Position numbers and translations under genes: made by a program
The notes under the pieces: model-generated
The model's input: the letters and a program-made list of their open reading frames with translations, nothing else
What the model was told of the DNA's origin: nothing
Database searches by the model: none
Assembly (NCBI GenBank): GCA_963169105.1
Contig: OY720634.1
Location: 120,006,430 to 120,070,429, forward strand
DNA from: Ceriagrion tenellum
Taxonomy: Eukaryota; Arthropoda; Insecta; Odonata; Coenagrionidae
DNA: 64,000 bases
Reading direction: 5' to 3'
Part shown: positions 35,073-47,441 of the stretch, in pieces
Layout of the letters: each line of letters starts with the position of its first letter
How positions within the stretch are numbered: position 1 is the stretch's first letter

Positions 35073-36033
35073 CCCCTGCAGCATGGTAACGTTTCCCTAA
35101 CGTTAGATTGGCGTTCGAACCCCAACGGTTTGTGCAACGTTTGGATTGCAAACGTCCCGAACGTTTTGTATTGGTTGGCCGATAACCGTTCCTGTCCAAC
35201 GTAAAAGAAACGTTAAGGAAAATGTGATGCAAATGAGTTCGGTAATTTTTAAAAATTGAATGATGTTGGGAATAGGAAATGAGAAAGCCCGTTTCAAAAT
35301 TTGATCTTTTATTAACAACGCTACACTACACAAAACTTTCCTACTGAGGGAGATCGTGATTAACAAACTTCCTGCTCTTCAGCCACTCTTTAACTCCGTT
35401 TTCAACCTTCGTGATGTCCATGGATGGCATTAGTTTCTTGACAGCTACTGCAAAACAGAAGCTTGAAAACGATTGCTGTGCAGTCGTAACCTTGGTCGAA
35501 AATAAACATTTAATTTAAGTGAGGAATTTACCAAGAAATTTCTTCGTCATGTATGTGAAAACCAATAACATAGTTACGCCTTTAATTTTTAACCATTAAT
35601 TTTATGACATTGTAACACAAATTCATCCCTCAGATGACGTGCGACCGCTACCAGGTTGACAGAATTTTGACAATAACTTTCTACGATTCACTACGTGACA
35701 AAGTTAAAATGATGGAGTATGTTACACAGTGTATTACATAGATGACAGTAGATACCGACAGATTATTCATCAAACTTTCTACCCTTCCTTTCCTCTCTCT
35801 ATTCATCTTGGTAGCACCTTGGTGGTCCAGCTTTGGCGGGAGCAACACAATGACCCGAACGCGGGGCCGAATGCGGCCGCTCAGGAAGAGCGTAATGCAT
35901 GCGCCAATCAGACGTTCAGCACAAACCATTCGGTCAGCTTTTGCGCGAAAGCCGTTCGTTCCGTTTTGCAGCCAAACATGTTAACGAGATAACGTCAATC
36001 TAACATTAGGGAAACGTTACCGTGCTGCGGGGG
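35073..36033. mobile_element. Non-autonomous DNA transposon with 43-bp terminal inverted repeats (961 bp)
   Basis: The left end (35073-35115) begins CCCCTGCAGCATGGTAACGT, and the right end (35991-36033) is its reverse complement at 39 of 43 positions, with the shared core GGTAACGTTTCCCTAA. Weaker inverted similarity continues inward (TTTGGATTGCAAACG left, TTTGGCTGCAAAACG in the complement of the right end). No transposase is recognisable. Flanks are ...catcttctt and ttactcggc..., with no convincing target duplication beyond TT, so the superfamily is undetermined. The element carries the exon-like segment at 35341-35447. Confidence 0.8.
35341..35447 (-). CDS. Exon-like segment inside the transposon (34 aa to stop)
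   Basis: On the minus strand a good splice-acceptor sequence (cttctgttttgcag) precedes a 107-nt open segment. In phase 2 it reads A-V-K-K-L-M-P-S followed by MDITKVENGVKEWLKSRKFV and N-H-D-L-P-Q, then stop TAG at 35341-35343. The composition (charged, balanced, amphipathic) is protein-like and unlike the surrounding frames. I recognise no family. It could be the terminal exon of a degenerate transposase, a host exon captured by the element, or chance. Confidence 0.35.
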
Positions 36034-38261
36034 TTACTCGGCTTCCTCATCGTCTCCTAAAGTATTGTCCTCTCCTCATCAACCGCTCCCATCACTTATC
36101 TACCATATTTCCTCTCCTCCCAAATCACAGTGATCCAACTACTCTGCGTCCACATATTAAGAGCCTGCATACTCTAGTCATCGCTTATTTCCCAGGATTT
36201 TGCACTTAATAAAGCAACTCACTATAATTGTATCTTCATATTTTTTTCTTAACATCCTCCTTGCATCAGGTTTCATTATTCAGTTCATTTACAAAGTGAA
36301 CCACGGCGATATCGCTACCCTATGATATACATTATTGTAAGTTCAACGGTTTTTGTACAAAGCATTATAAATATAACTAAAAACTTGAGCATTGGTGTTT
36401 AAAACGACGGTGAACAAGGCCGGTGGTAAAAACACCGGAGAAGATATAGTATAGTACGTGGAGGAAACTGCAATGCTAACTTTGAAGCTGATGAAACAAA
36501 AGATGTAGGCTATAGGCAACGATAAAATCCGGGATGTCGCTAGAGGTGTCCATGGAGGCTCCTGAAAGATAATTGCTCCCAACGAAAAAAAAGGGAGGAA
36601 GTAGGAGACCTTATTGCGAGGATCAAAACACGAGATCGTGCATATACTGTATAGGTGTAGAATCAAGGGATAAAAGGGCTACTGATAAGAAAACGAAGAA
36701 CAGCTATGGAGAAAGAGACCAAACGATTGATTAAATGTGAACATTTTAGTGCTATCGTTCCATTTCAAAGTCCTGTGGTTTGTATCACGGCAGTTGGATA
36801 CATTTTCCATGATGTCTCGATCCCTAATATGGCAGGAAAATGTTTCATTTTATTCTGTCCCCATTTCATTAATAGCATCATCATAGGTTGTTCAATCTTA
36901 CGATTAGTTGACTTAAGCCCTCCATTCTTCCCAAAGAAAATTTTGTTTCCTTACTCAATGGCAATTCTTTTCTTGCTGTTCACTCATGTTAGGTGTATTT
37001 CTTTTCTCTTGGGGCTACCTCATCAACTATACATAGCAAAGACCAAGTTTTTACTTCAACTTTGTTGCCCAAGACTCTATTATGCCTGAGAATATCCAAC
37101 GAAACTGTTTCTTATTTTGTCTGTACTGATCCATGAATTACTTTTTAGTAGGTTATTTTATTTAATCTACATGCCTTTATTCAATACAAAAAATATACGG
37201 AAAAAATATAATGAGCACTAATGCACTAGTCAATGAGGATTTGACGCGCTGAATGGAATTCTATTCCCTATTTCTTTATGCTTGAGTGTCGATGGATGAT
37301 GGAAATTACAGCACCAGGAGGGGGAAGCCAAACCTTTAACGTGCGTATACATGTTTACAAGTGCTCCGTCGCAGGTCCCCGCTAGCTATAATCCCTTGTG
37401 GATCTCAGCAAGAAGCGATCCTTTATGCTTTGAATTGTTTATAAGAGGAGCCAAAGAGAGCGTGACGACGCCTTAATCCGTTTAACGGAATGATCTCGTC
37501 GTCGAAAGATATTTATGACGTTGCCGCGTTCGTGATGCGTCCATGCAGCCATTGTTGGTTCAATCTATCCCATTGTCCTAACGAGAAACTTGGTTTGGGA
37601 AGTGAATTACTATTAAATGGCTCACGATACAAAACTGCTTCCCACCATGGTAATGAGCGACCCATATTTTGAAGTTTTTTAAATCAAATTTATGCATAGG
37701 TTCCGAAAGTAAGTTGATGGATTCATGCAAAACATGCCTTTGTCGATAGACACCATTGCTCAAACTCTCTGATCTTTGAACTTTGAGACTGATATAGAGC
37801 TAAATTGTAGAGACTGTAATTAATCGTGAAATGAAAAACCTTTATACTCTCGTTCGTCTCAGTCATCTTTAAAGAAGATTTTCAATCTGCCCTTGGCCAT
37901 CGTGGCGCTACAATGTCTTTTACTAAATTGACACGTGGTTTATTCGGACTACATCTTCATGTGGCACAAGTTGATAATTCAAGCGTTCACTGCAATTCTA
38001 TTTGGCGCATTTATTATTTCAAAACTGTATCATGCATAATGTATACCTAATATTCTGCATATATATTTCATTGTACTGTTATTAAAACCCTGACTGACTC
38101 CCAACAATGGAAAAAACTTTAGTATCGGGCAATACCAATCACTAAATGAGTTCCAAGTAGTCATTTCAATGTCTTCTAAAAATATTTACACAGAATATCG
38201 ACATCCAACAAGAAAAATCATTAATGAATGACGTTTCTGAACTTGCTTCGGAAATCCAACG
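36034..38261. other. Unannotated AT-rich DNA
   Basis: No supported gene. A 127-aa plus frame at 36706-37089 is hydrophobic and Cys/Phe-rich but matches nothing I know; AT-rich DNA readily gives such frames. No repeat structure noticed. Confidence 0.5.
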
Positions 38262-38917
38262 ATCATGGGTAGGGCTGGGCGGTTTTCCAATATATTTTAA
38301 TATTGAAATTCCAAAATCACAATTTTGGAAAAACCAATATCAATATCCAGTATTGGATATTGGTGGTCGGGAAAACCAAGATTTATATTCGGAATATTGT
38401 ATATTGAAGAAAAAATATTGTATACTGGAATATTAGATATTGGATGTTAGATTAGTAATGTTGAAAATACAAGCATTAAATATTGGAACCCAGAGAGGCG
38501 AACCCTAATCTTTAAAAACAGACGGCGCCCATGGCACTCAGTGCAGCACTTCCTTTTCCACCATTACTTATAGCAATAACTGGAGAAAAGAAGTTTACAT
38601 GGGTTTTCTTGTTTAATAAACAGTCTTTAACATGCTTAGTTAATCAAGTCCCTTTTTCCAAATAACCCCCCTCGGTTCTAATCTCAGTTCTGCCATAGTT
38701 TTTTGTTTTTTACCTGGTCATATTGCTATGTTCAATATTTTCCAATATACCAATATTTCACTTGTTATGATTTTCTATATTACAATATTTCCAATATGCC
38801 AATATTTCCCAATATACAATGGCCCAATACAGGTTATTGATATTGGTCCATTTTTAATACTTTAAAATATTGTATATTGATATTGGGATTCAAATATCGC
38901 CCAGCCCTAATCATGTG
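38262..38917. mobile_element. hAT-type MITE with 8-bp target duplication
   Basis: The element (38270-38909, 640 bp) starts TAGGGCTGGGCG and ends CGCCCAGCCCTA, a perfect 12-bp terminal inverted repeat. It is flanked by ATCATGGG (38262-38269) and ATCATGTG (38910-38917), an 8-bp target duplication matching at 7 of 8 bases. The length of the duplication and the TAGGGCTGGGC end are characteristic of the hAT superfamily. The interior is filled with self-complementary CAATATTG / CCAATATTGG variants and has no ORF, so it is non-autonomous. Confidence 0.88.
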
Positions 38918-39399
38918 ACACTCTGTGTGGACAAGAAAAAAAACCTGATTGTTTAAACTACACGAGGGGATCAAAATTGACCAGTCTTCGTCAATTATCA
39001 TGGGTTATTTATTACTAACGGGTTTACATTATCACAATGGGTTAATAAATTTACCACATTTATTACAATGGGTTAATTATCACTAACATCCATTTTTAGA
39101 CAAGTTAAAGTCTAAATATTCTCCGTAACTTTAGGGAAAATGTCACTAAAATATATTATTATTACTCTAATTAGTAAATTATAAAAGACCGTTGAAAAGA
39201 AAATTTTATTACCAGTACAAAAATATAAAAAATTGCATTGCATTGCATGGCACCTGACTTCATGAATGTTAGTTTGAATTGTTTCCGCGCAATCGAACTG
39301 CCTCTTTTGAGAAATATTTAATAAACACTTTCTGTTGAACCATCGCGGACTTGATCGACTCAGAAGGGAAGGCAAATGTTTGGCGAAGAAATTTCCGTC
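38918..39399. other. Unannotated AT-rich DNA
   Basis: Small local repetition of GGGTTAATAAATTTAC / ATTACAATGGGTTAAT around 39000-39080; otherwise nothing. Confidence 0.5.
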
Positions 39400-39870
39400 G
39401 TCTGCGCGTTGTTTTGCGGATGCCTCCCGTCTCCCCGCCGTTCCTCCGTCGACGCCCAGACTAAACTCACCTACATGCCCTGAGACTCCACGGGGAACCC
39501 ATTAAAAGCTAATTACAATTTACGAAACGTAAATACGCGTGAATGGGTGAAAGTAGGTGTGAGGTGGGGAGGAGGTGGCGGGTCGGGGAAAGACTTAAAA
39601 GGGGAGGGAGGAGGGTTAGTTCTACCGAGGGAATTTCGGCGAGCCGGGAAGAGGAAAGGATGCGGAGGATAATCACCCACTGCTATACGCTTCTCCGGGC
39701 CGAACAAGTGTTTGTTGTGGCGGGTGGCATGGGATGGGAGACGAATTTTTATTTCGGCAGTCGGGGGCGCTGAGACGAGTCGGCTCGGTGTTTACGCGGA
39801 GGGTGTTTTTCGGGGGTTCTGGAGAGAGAGAGAGAGAAAGGAAAAGTTGTTTTTTTCCACGCTCACGCCC
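39400..39870. promoter_or_regulatory. GC-rich island, possible promoter / untranslated exon
   Basis: CpG- and purine-rich DNA with a (GA)n run at about 39822-39836, in AT-rich surroundings. On the minus strand, gcatgtag is followed by gtgagt (39465-39470), a strong splice-donor sequence, so a minus-strand untranslated exon ending at 39471 is conceivable. Frames on both strands have no domain. Regulatory meaning is inference. Confidence 0.3.
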
Positions 39871-40220
39871 TTCTCCAGAATATCCTTCTCGCCTTCAACG
39901 AAATAATGATGATAATGTAAAAATAAAAAGGTAACACTCTGGGATGCATTTCGAGGGATAATGGTCGCGCGATTAAAGTGTGTGAGCTCGGGAGCGTAGT
40001 GGGTTGAGACGGGAAGAAGAGTGAAAGGGGTAATGGATACCTAACCCTTTGTGCATCCTCGTTAAATTCGCTTTCTCGGCACTGTGTGAGCCAAAAGCAA
40101 CCACAAATCCTGTTTCTTTTTATTTCTACTCTAAAAAAATTGAAATAATTTGTCAACTGCCTAAGCCTCTTAAGCCTTAAAAGCTAATATATATTACTAA
40201 AGCTGTGGACAAGTAGATTA
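39871..40220. other. Unannotated DNA
   Basis: Nothing supported. Confidence 0.45.
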
Positions 40221-41203
40221 ATGAATGTTATTCGAGATCACCTTTCAATGCCGACTTAAAGCTGTTTATGTGATATTAAGCAAGCTTTTTTGTCAAAAAT
40301 ACTTTTCATTTCAAACTTGCCGACCTACATTTTGACTTTTAACATTATTCTCATGGGTTTTATAGTGAAAATATCAGTCAACACCTTGATCTGCACGCTA
40401 AAGAAAAATACGAGATTCATTATAAATATGTTCCCATGCATATTTACTTTTGGAGGAGACGCAAACCAGCTGTGCACAAGTGCCCTTGTGAATACTTTTC
40501 GAGGTCACCTTTTAATGCCTTTTTTTAAGCTGTTTTATATGAAATTCAGTAAGGTTTTTTGCCAAAAATACTTTTCATTTTATACTTGACGATCAAAGTT
40601 TTGAATTTTTAAATTAATCTCATGGTTTTACATAGTGATATTATCAGTAAAAACCGCGAACTGTGCTAAATAAAAATATGAGATTCATTACAAATATATT
40701 ACCATGTGAGTTTATGTTTGAAGGAGGCGTGAAGAAAATAGTTGGCCAGACTGGAAGGCTTTTTCTAATGGGGAAGAATAATTGTGGAAGAAGGGAAGGA
40801 GGTAGGACATGGAAGGAGAGGTGTTCGCCTGCTTGTGAATAATTTTTGAGATCACGCTTTTATCCCTACTTATAGCTTCATATATGAAATTAAGTAAGCT
40901 TTTGTGTCCAAAATTCTTTTCAATTCAAACAAACAAATACCGACCAAATTTTTTACTTTTAAAATCATACTCACGGTTTTTATGGTGACATCATCGGTTG
41001 ATGATGTCACTATAAAAACCGTGATCGATCGGCACGCAAAATATAAATACCTCATTCATTACAAATACGTTCCCAAGTGAGTTTATGTTTGGAGAAGGCG
41101 TGAAGAAAACAGTAGGCCAGACTGGAAGGCTTTTTCTAATCGGGTAGGATAAGCGTGGAAGATGAGAAGGAGGAAGGACATAGAAGGAAAGGAGGTGTAC
41201 GCC
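40221..41203 (+). repeat. Three-unit degenerate tandem repeat
   Basis: Units start at about 40221, 40488 and 40835. Each contains in order: a GAGATCAC / GAGGTCAC start block, TATATGAAATT-AGTAAG, AAATACTTTTCATTT, a TCATGGTTTTA-AGTGA block, AGATTCATTACAAATAT, and TTTATGTTTG. Units 2 and 3 end with GGCCAGACTGGAAGGCTTTT plus a GGAAGGAGG tail that unit 1 lacks, making unit 1 about 267 nt, unit 2 about 347 nt and unit 3 about 369 nt. The short frames in it are not conserved between units, so it is non-coding. Confidence 0.8.
40971..41024. repeat. Near-perfect palindrome within tandem unit 3
   Basis: The left arm (40971-40995) TCACGGTTTTTATGGTGACA + TCATC and the right arm (41000-41024) are complementary at 24 of 25 positions, with a 4-nt loop GGTT. 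Units 1 and 2 of the same repeat lack the central part. Confidence 0.9.
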
Positions 41204-42919
41204 AATCCATCTTCTTTATTCGGCGAAATCCGGCAAACAAACAGTTCATGTTGTTTATTCGGTAGAATAGGGTCTAATCAGTTCCCTTTCCCTATCTACT
41301 TAAGGGATTAGTCGCTGAATTGATGAAAATTGATGATCAAATGGGGTGGGCTTAAATAAATGCACTAAGATAGCAAGCATCCTCAACGAAAAGTGTCCTC
41401 AGAGAAACATCCTATTATAAAAAAGGTTAAATTAATAATAGCCTTTTCTCTCATCCAATGAGGTGTGTGATGAAGCAAGAGAAAATCGTAGCCTTTTTTT
41501 CACTTTGTGATATTTATTGCGACAAGCTCTAATGGTTTTAATTTAAATTATCAAGTCTTATATCAAAACTTGTGAAATTGAAAAGAATTGTCTCAGGACT
41601 CACGTGATGGTATGTGTTAGGGTTTTGATGCAAATTTCAAACATAAAAACCAGTCGCATTAAATATTTATCATGGGAAATATGCAGATATCTGTTTTTGC
41701 ATTAGCTAAATTGGTGGGAAAAATAATGGAAATCTTATTTTATAGAATTTATATAATGATTAGCAGAGTCATTGCCCAGTAACTACTTTCAATAAGTATT
41801 TTAATTTTTTCCTGCTAATATCAGCATAACTGCCTTCCTTGGTGCCCTAAAAATGAATGTTTTTAAGAGTTCATAAATTTTCTTGTAGATTTGAAGATAT
41901 TGTTTATAGTTCTGCTTGGTAAATAATGTTTTTTCTCGATTTCGGTTATACCAATATATTGAGTAATAACAATTTATTTACCTTTTACTAGTATTTCGTT
42001 CCAAAACTTTCTTTTAAAATATGAGAATTGTAAATGTGCAGTAGCATTAAGATATGTAATGGCAGTTGTTCCTTAATTTTCCGCGCCCATTTCCCTCTTC
42101 CCAGCGTAGAGTCTACCATCCTAACAGCTTTGCGTATTATTTAAATGTGTAAATTTGAATTTAAAAAAAATTCATTGCGCGATATTTCTGTGCATGAATT
42201 GCGCAATACAACCGTGTAATTGAGTCAGTGACCTTGTTGATAGGGTAGATAGTAAGGTGAGATATAATTTTAAATCCTCTCACGTGAAGAGAGGTGGTGA
42301 GGTAAAAAAAATGGCCAAATTAATTTTCAAAATTTGAAAAGTGATTCAAAGTACATAGCTGCGTTCAGATTGGTAAGGGTTGAAGCGGGGATTGCCAAAC
42401 AAGGCTTGCGTGAATTTTGGAGCTGTCGGAGAGGGAATAGGGCTGACGAAGATGGTATTGGAGCTAGAAAGCGATACTGGTGAGAGATTGGACCATTAAT
42501 GTGGATCATCTAGCAATTACATTGGTTAACTGCATTGATCAATCCTACCCCATCCGCTGCCAACTCTTTAATGTTCTCGTGACTCTTCTGCTTCAAATCC
42601 TGTTTTCCCTGACTTAACTATTTGTGCCTCGGCGTATTAGAACCTTACCTGCTATTTTTTCTGGTCCTATCCATCCATTTGACCTTCAGCACCGGCCATC
42701 AGTACTGAGCTCCACTATCCCATTCTGTTCCAGCTTTTCAACTATCTATGCCACTATGCCATGTGGCGAATGATCTCCTTTAATTTCTCCTCTCTGCTTC
42801 TTTATTTGTGGCCCAGGTGAACCCAACAGCAGTTTTATCATCATAAAAACTATCCTGCTATAAATCACTCTTCACTGCGCATCAATTAATCAAATGTTAT
42901 TCCTACGCTGTGATTGGAT
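41204..42919. other. Unannotated AT-rich DNA
   Basis: No gene or element supported. A 60-aa minus frame at 42327-42509 is not domain-like. Confidence 0.5.
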
Positions 42920-43616
42920 TAAACATAAAATCTCCAGATACAGCTAAATATATTGGAATCACATTAACTTCTGATTAATCGTGAGACACACACATACAAA
43001 ACATATGCGGCACAGCATTAAAGAAAGTAGGTTTTGTAAACCGAATAATAGGAAGGTCCTCGGATGAAAAAGTAAAAGAGAGATGCTTCTTCGCTCTGGT
43101 TAGGCCACACCTCGAATACGCCGGGAGCAATTGGGACCCTGGTCATCAAGGTTTAATCAAAAATAATAATGAAATACAAATTAAAGCTGCACCCTAGTTT
43201 AAATACTGCTACGAGCAAATATGTAGTGTTTCAAAACTTTTAGAGGCATTAAGGAGGGAGCCCCTGGAGACTCGGAGGCTACACGCTAGGCTTAGGCTGC
43301 TTGAGAAATTCAAAACTGGTGTATTTCTGAGCGACAAGGAGAATATTATCATGACGCCTCACCACATCTCTAGGTCTGACAGAAGCGACAAAAGAAGTGA
43401 GATGCATTGCCAAACAGACAGGTACAAAATCTCGTACATTCCGCGAACAATGACTGACCACAATTAAAAATGAGTTCCACTAAGTACACTCCCATTATAC
43501 ACCATCACCATTTCACCTCCCAAGATCTTATCTTTTACATCTTTACACGGCTGATGTCCTAACTCTCCCTTCCACACGCCCATGCGGGGGCTCGCAAGTA
43601 AGTAAGTAGATAAAAA
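42920..43616 (+). mobile_element. 5'-truncated CR1/Jockey-like LINE, second family
   Basis: Only the end of the RT-encoding ORF is present, followed directly by a 3' terminus of (AAGT)n (43600-43613). Its protein tail differs from the LINE at 30.3-31.3 kb, so this is another family. The 5' junction is approximate; no target duplication was recognised. Confidence 0.75.
42936..43608 (+). pseudogene. LINE reverse transcriptase C-terminal fragment with in-frame stops
   Basis: In one uninterrupted register the sequence reads A-K-Y-I-G-I-T-L-T-S-D, then ALKKVGFVNRIIGRSSDEKV, VRPHLEYAGSNWDP (RT thumb region), EALRREPLETRRLRARLRLL, and TPHHISRSDRSDKR ... PRTMTD. These are the order and spacing of the Jockey/CR1-group RT C-terminus. 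Stops interrupt it at 42976-42978 (TAA), 42982-42984 (TGA, where the family has Trp), 43195-43197 (TAG) and 43465-43467 (TAA), with further stops after that. No frameshift is needed over about 500 nt, so decay has been by substitution. Confidence 0.82.
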
Positions 43617-46009
43617 TGTAGAATTAGACTTCTCTCATCCCATTGAACGCTACTGTCATGGTAAAATTGGGTCTTGGACATTATTTCTGAAAGCAGTCTC
43701 GGTTGATTCATTAAGGGCATGCTGGAAGGTAAAGGGAATTCGAAATTCGTTGGAAGGGAAAAGACACGGAAAAAAATGAATGTGCTTTAATTCACACTCA
43801 TTCTGACACGTGCATGAAGCACTTGCATAAAGCCCACAAAAGTCTTGGCTTAGTGGTGCCAAGGAGAAATGCCTTCCTCTTCTGCTAGTTTGTTAGGAGA
43901 GAGCAGGACTTAAAAATGGATATTTTAATTCGGAATGTAATTACTGAATCTTTAATTAATGCGTTCTACGTAAACTCTTGTTTGATAAGACCATGGCAAA
44001 TTTCGAATAACTTGGTTGGTCTTTTATTCACCTTTTTGTAATTTTATTCGGCTAACACCTAATAATTGGCGTAAAGTGCTTTCCGTTACCATTTTCTAGT
44101 GGAATTCGAGCTAGAGTGCGGAGTTGAAATCCTTTTTACCGAATCGGAAAATATTTTTAGCATAAAGTATTTTATTATTATACTTATAACAGATGTGGAT
44201 GCCTAATTCATGTAATTCAAAATGGCACGTGTCTCGACGCTTCTGTTCGAACTTGAAGTGAACCCTGAGCCTAGAAACGTCCAATGTGATTGAGTCAGTC
44301 ATAGTTTCATGGGAATGTTCTTACCTGCGATGGGAAGGCTGTATTCACCACTCGGCAAAATCACGCATTTGTGTCTCTTCCTCCCTTCTGCTAGTGGCTT
44401 CCCAGATGTTTATGGTGCCTTGGCAAACCTTTGTTTATCCAAAGAGCCTTTGAGTTTAGGCACGACTAAAATCACGATGCTTTGTGCTATTCCATCAAGA
44501 ACGTCACATACATTAACGTAATTACTGAGCTTTAGTTACGCAAACCTACCATTTATTCATGATTCTCTCATATTGTCCGCAACTTACATTTATGACACGC
44601 CCCAGTGCTTCCACTACGCTTTCAAAAGTGTAGATTTTAAAAATCTCATTCCCAGCATGCATTTGTATTCTCTGCGATGTACACGGATGGACCATTACTC
44701 TGAACTTGAAGGAAGCAACGCGCAGTTACGTGGTGAGAAACAATGGGCTCGGACGATCTTCATTATCTCATTTTCTATGATAGTAAAAGAGATTTTTGTT
44801 GGAAGAGTTTTTTTATCGGACGTGCTGTGTTGTGGAGTAAAATGAGTTTGGATGAATTTCCGAGTAAAAGGCTGCTGGTAGATTTTTTTTGTCGTTAGAA
44901 CTACGAAGAAAATTAAAGGTTGAGTATGAGGGATACTGAGGTATTCATAATTTAATTTATTAAATGAGGTGCTTCCCTTTTTTAGCGTTAAGGAGATAGT
45001 GATAAAAAAGATAGAGATAATAGACTAGTCCATCGAGATGAATAACCTAAGCAGAAAGGACTTTGAGTTGAATAATAAAAAATGGAAAAGTAAAACGTGT
45101 AACACTCAATGGAAAATAATGGATTTTAAGTTAATGGAAATATTATCTGATGACATATGAATAAAAATGTGCTTCTAAAGGAAATCGTTTTTTCATGTGG
45201 CCTCATGTTATGGTGCTATTGAATTCCGATCTTAGTATTATATCTGTGATGTGTTACTTGGCCACATTCACATAAACTGGTTAAGCGGAGAAGTTTGTTC
45301 TCTTTCTAAAAATATGGAGAAGGCGAGATCCTAATGATAGATTTCAGTATTTATTATACGTATTTTATCATGCAGGACAGAAACGTGTAAATAAGTACCA
45401 AATGAAGATCATATATCCTCTATGCATTCATAATTAAAACAGGGAACAGCTCATATGCATGGTGTGACCAAACAGAGAAGCAATTTAAAAAACCAAAGAC
45501 TGCGAAGTGAACAACATTTTCAAAACTAATTATATTACATGTATAATAGCCTTGTATTACCCAACCTGTTAAAGATTTTACGAGGTTGCCTATTTTATAA
45601 GTTCAATCGTTGTCGTTGACACATTTTCTTTGCGCGGTACAGGAAGTGTAGCAGAATTTGTTATATTTCTTTTTTTCAGAAACCTTCATTTAAACCTACT
45701 TTTAATTTACCCTCGTATTTGCTCTTAAATCACTCCATCAGATCCCTTATTTGGGACTTTTACAACGAGTTCAATTCAATCCTGGTATCAGTATTTCATT
45801 GCGTGACTGACCAAGTTTCTCACCCACCCTAAATCTCTCCAGCAGTGTTGTCATTTTTTCCAAAATTTCTTCTTGGCAATTCCTTGCCTTACCTTTCCCT
45901 TTAATAATATGTATATATTAACCTAGTATCTTCTTCCCCTCTTTCAGCAGGTTTAAAGGGCATGTTAAGTGACGAGTTCAAATCAACAAGTCTACATTAT
46001 TGTTTTTAT
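43617..46009. other. Unannotated AT-rich DNA
   Basis: No supported feature. Frames at 44309-44521 and 44573-44845 have no recognisable domain. Confidence 0.5.
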
Positions 46010-46268
46010 AGCCAGGGTTCAAATCCCTGCTGAGGAGGATGTTTTTCAGAGGAAGCCCGATTGCTACTTCAGAGTCTTATGGAGGGCATTTCAAGTACAG
46101 TACTATGTCTGTCGGATAAGATGCTAAACCGTGGTCTCCTTGGCGTCTTTCGTTAAGAGCAGGCTAATACCGACGGCGGGTCTATAACCGCCCTTCCTCC
46201 CTTACCTGTCTCCTATGGCACAAATGTCTTTAGCTGTCAGTCGCCACCCCAAAATCCAATCCAATCAA
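46010..46268 (+). mobile_element. tRNA-derived SINE, 5'-shortened copy
   Basis: Box B region GCCAGGGTTCAAATCCCTGC is followed by the family body: GGAGGGCATTTCAAGTACAG, then TAAACCGTGGTCTCCTTGGC and CTTTCGTTAAGAGCAGGCTA, ending in a GGCGGGTC ... CCTTCCTCCC part and a CAATCCAATCAAATT tail. It matches the copy at 55455-55684 in order and sequence but lacks that copy's box A region, so it is 5' truncated. No coding role. Confidence 0.85.
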
Positions 46269-47441
46269 ATTGTTTTTATTTAGTAGATTTTAGTCATAGA
46301 GTCAGTATACAAATACTTTTTTAGTGATGATAGGATGATTGTGTTAAAATAAAATAATTTTTCCAGTTCAGGGAAATATTTCGGCTCTATCAATATTTGA
46401 CTATTATTAAAAACCTTTCGTAGATTTTTCGACTTGTGAAAAGTAAAAGTCGTTAATTTTTCATGGCTTTATTACACATTTAGGCATCAATCACTGGTCA
46501 CTTTTTAAGGTAAAACTTATAGTCAGACCACTTTTCCCCAAGTATCCTCTTCAATTTGCCTGCTGTCTGCTAAAAATTACTGTTTTAGTGGCTTAAGAGA
46601 TGTATTTGGGATGCTCGGGCGTTTGAGAATGGTAAACTTGTGCATTATGTGTATTGAATGAAGTATATGCAATATTTTCTTGGTAGCAATCTTAATCAGT
46701 AGCGAATCAATAATAATATATTCATTTTGGACACTGATGATGTTCAAAAAATCGCTATGTATACTAATTACTCCATGGAAAAAATTGAAACTTGCTAATC
46801 CTCGAGTTTTCACCAAAATTAGTCTATAATTGAGTCATGGGGCAATATTCATAAACTGATTTAAATAGAAAACAATCATACATTGATCACCCGCCAGTCG
46901 CATTTACTCCAATTACCGTTTTGGCGTCCACTGGCCACGTCAAAAATAATTTATTTTATTTTTTTAAGATAAAAATTTACTATTTAATGAAGCCATTATT
47001 TTTAACGTGGCTTCTACTGCGTTTTACTTTCAGTAAAAGATCTGAGATAATGGCGAGAATTGGTGTAAAGCCAATGGCGCTTGCTATTTTGTTGGGGAGC
47101 CGGTTTGAAGCAATAGCGTGTATATTGCAGAGGGGGTGAGACCAAAATAAAGGATTATGGAGTCTAAAGGGAAACAGGGAGAGAAAGGTACCCTGGAAAT
47201 CTGGAAAGTAAGCTATCCTTCCCCGAAAGTGGGGATTAATACGCTTTGAGGTGAGGAAGCGGAAGATAAATACTAAGTGTGTAGGAGAAAGGCAATGCTC
47301 TGGAGACAAGGGTACGGAGATAGAGACTGAGGAAAAGGAAGCGGCTTGAAACCCATTAACCGAACGTGTTTTCTGTAAAAGAGTGAAGAAAAAAAGATGT
47401 GGGTGGCGACGTAATTTTTCATAGTTAATAGGGCTTGAAAT
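46269..47441. other. Unannotated AT-rich DNA
   Basis: No supported feature. Confidence 0.5.

Noticed and set aside
35073..36033. piggyBac-type element because ends begin with CCC
   Set aside because: The TTAA target duplication expected of piggyBac is not present at either flank.
36706..37089. 127-aa plus-strand ORF as a membrane protein
   Set aside because: Hydrophobic frames are common in AT-rich DNA; no motif or transcript feature supports it.
43279..43461. 60-aa minus-strand ORF
   Set aside because: It is the antisense shadow of the LINE reverse-transcriptase remnant on the plus strand.
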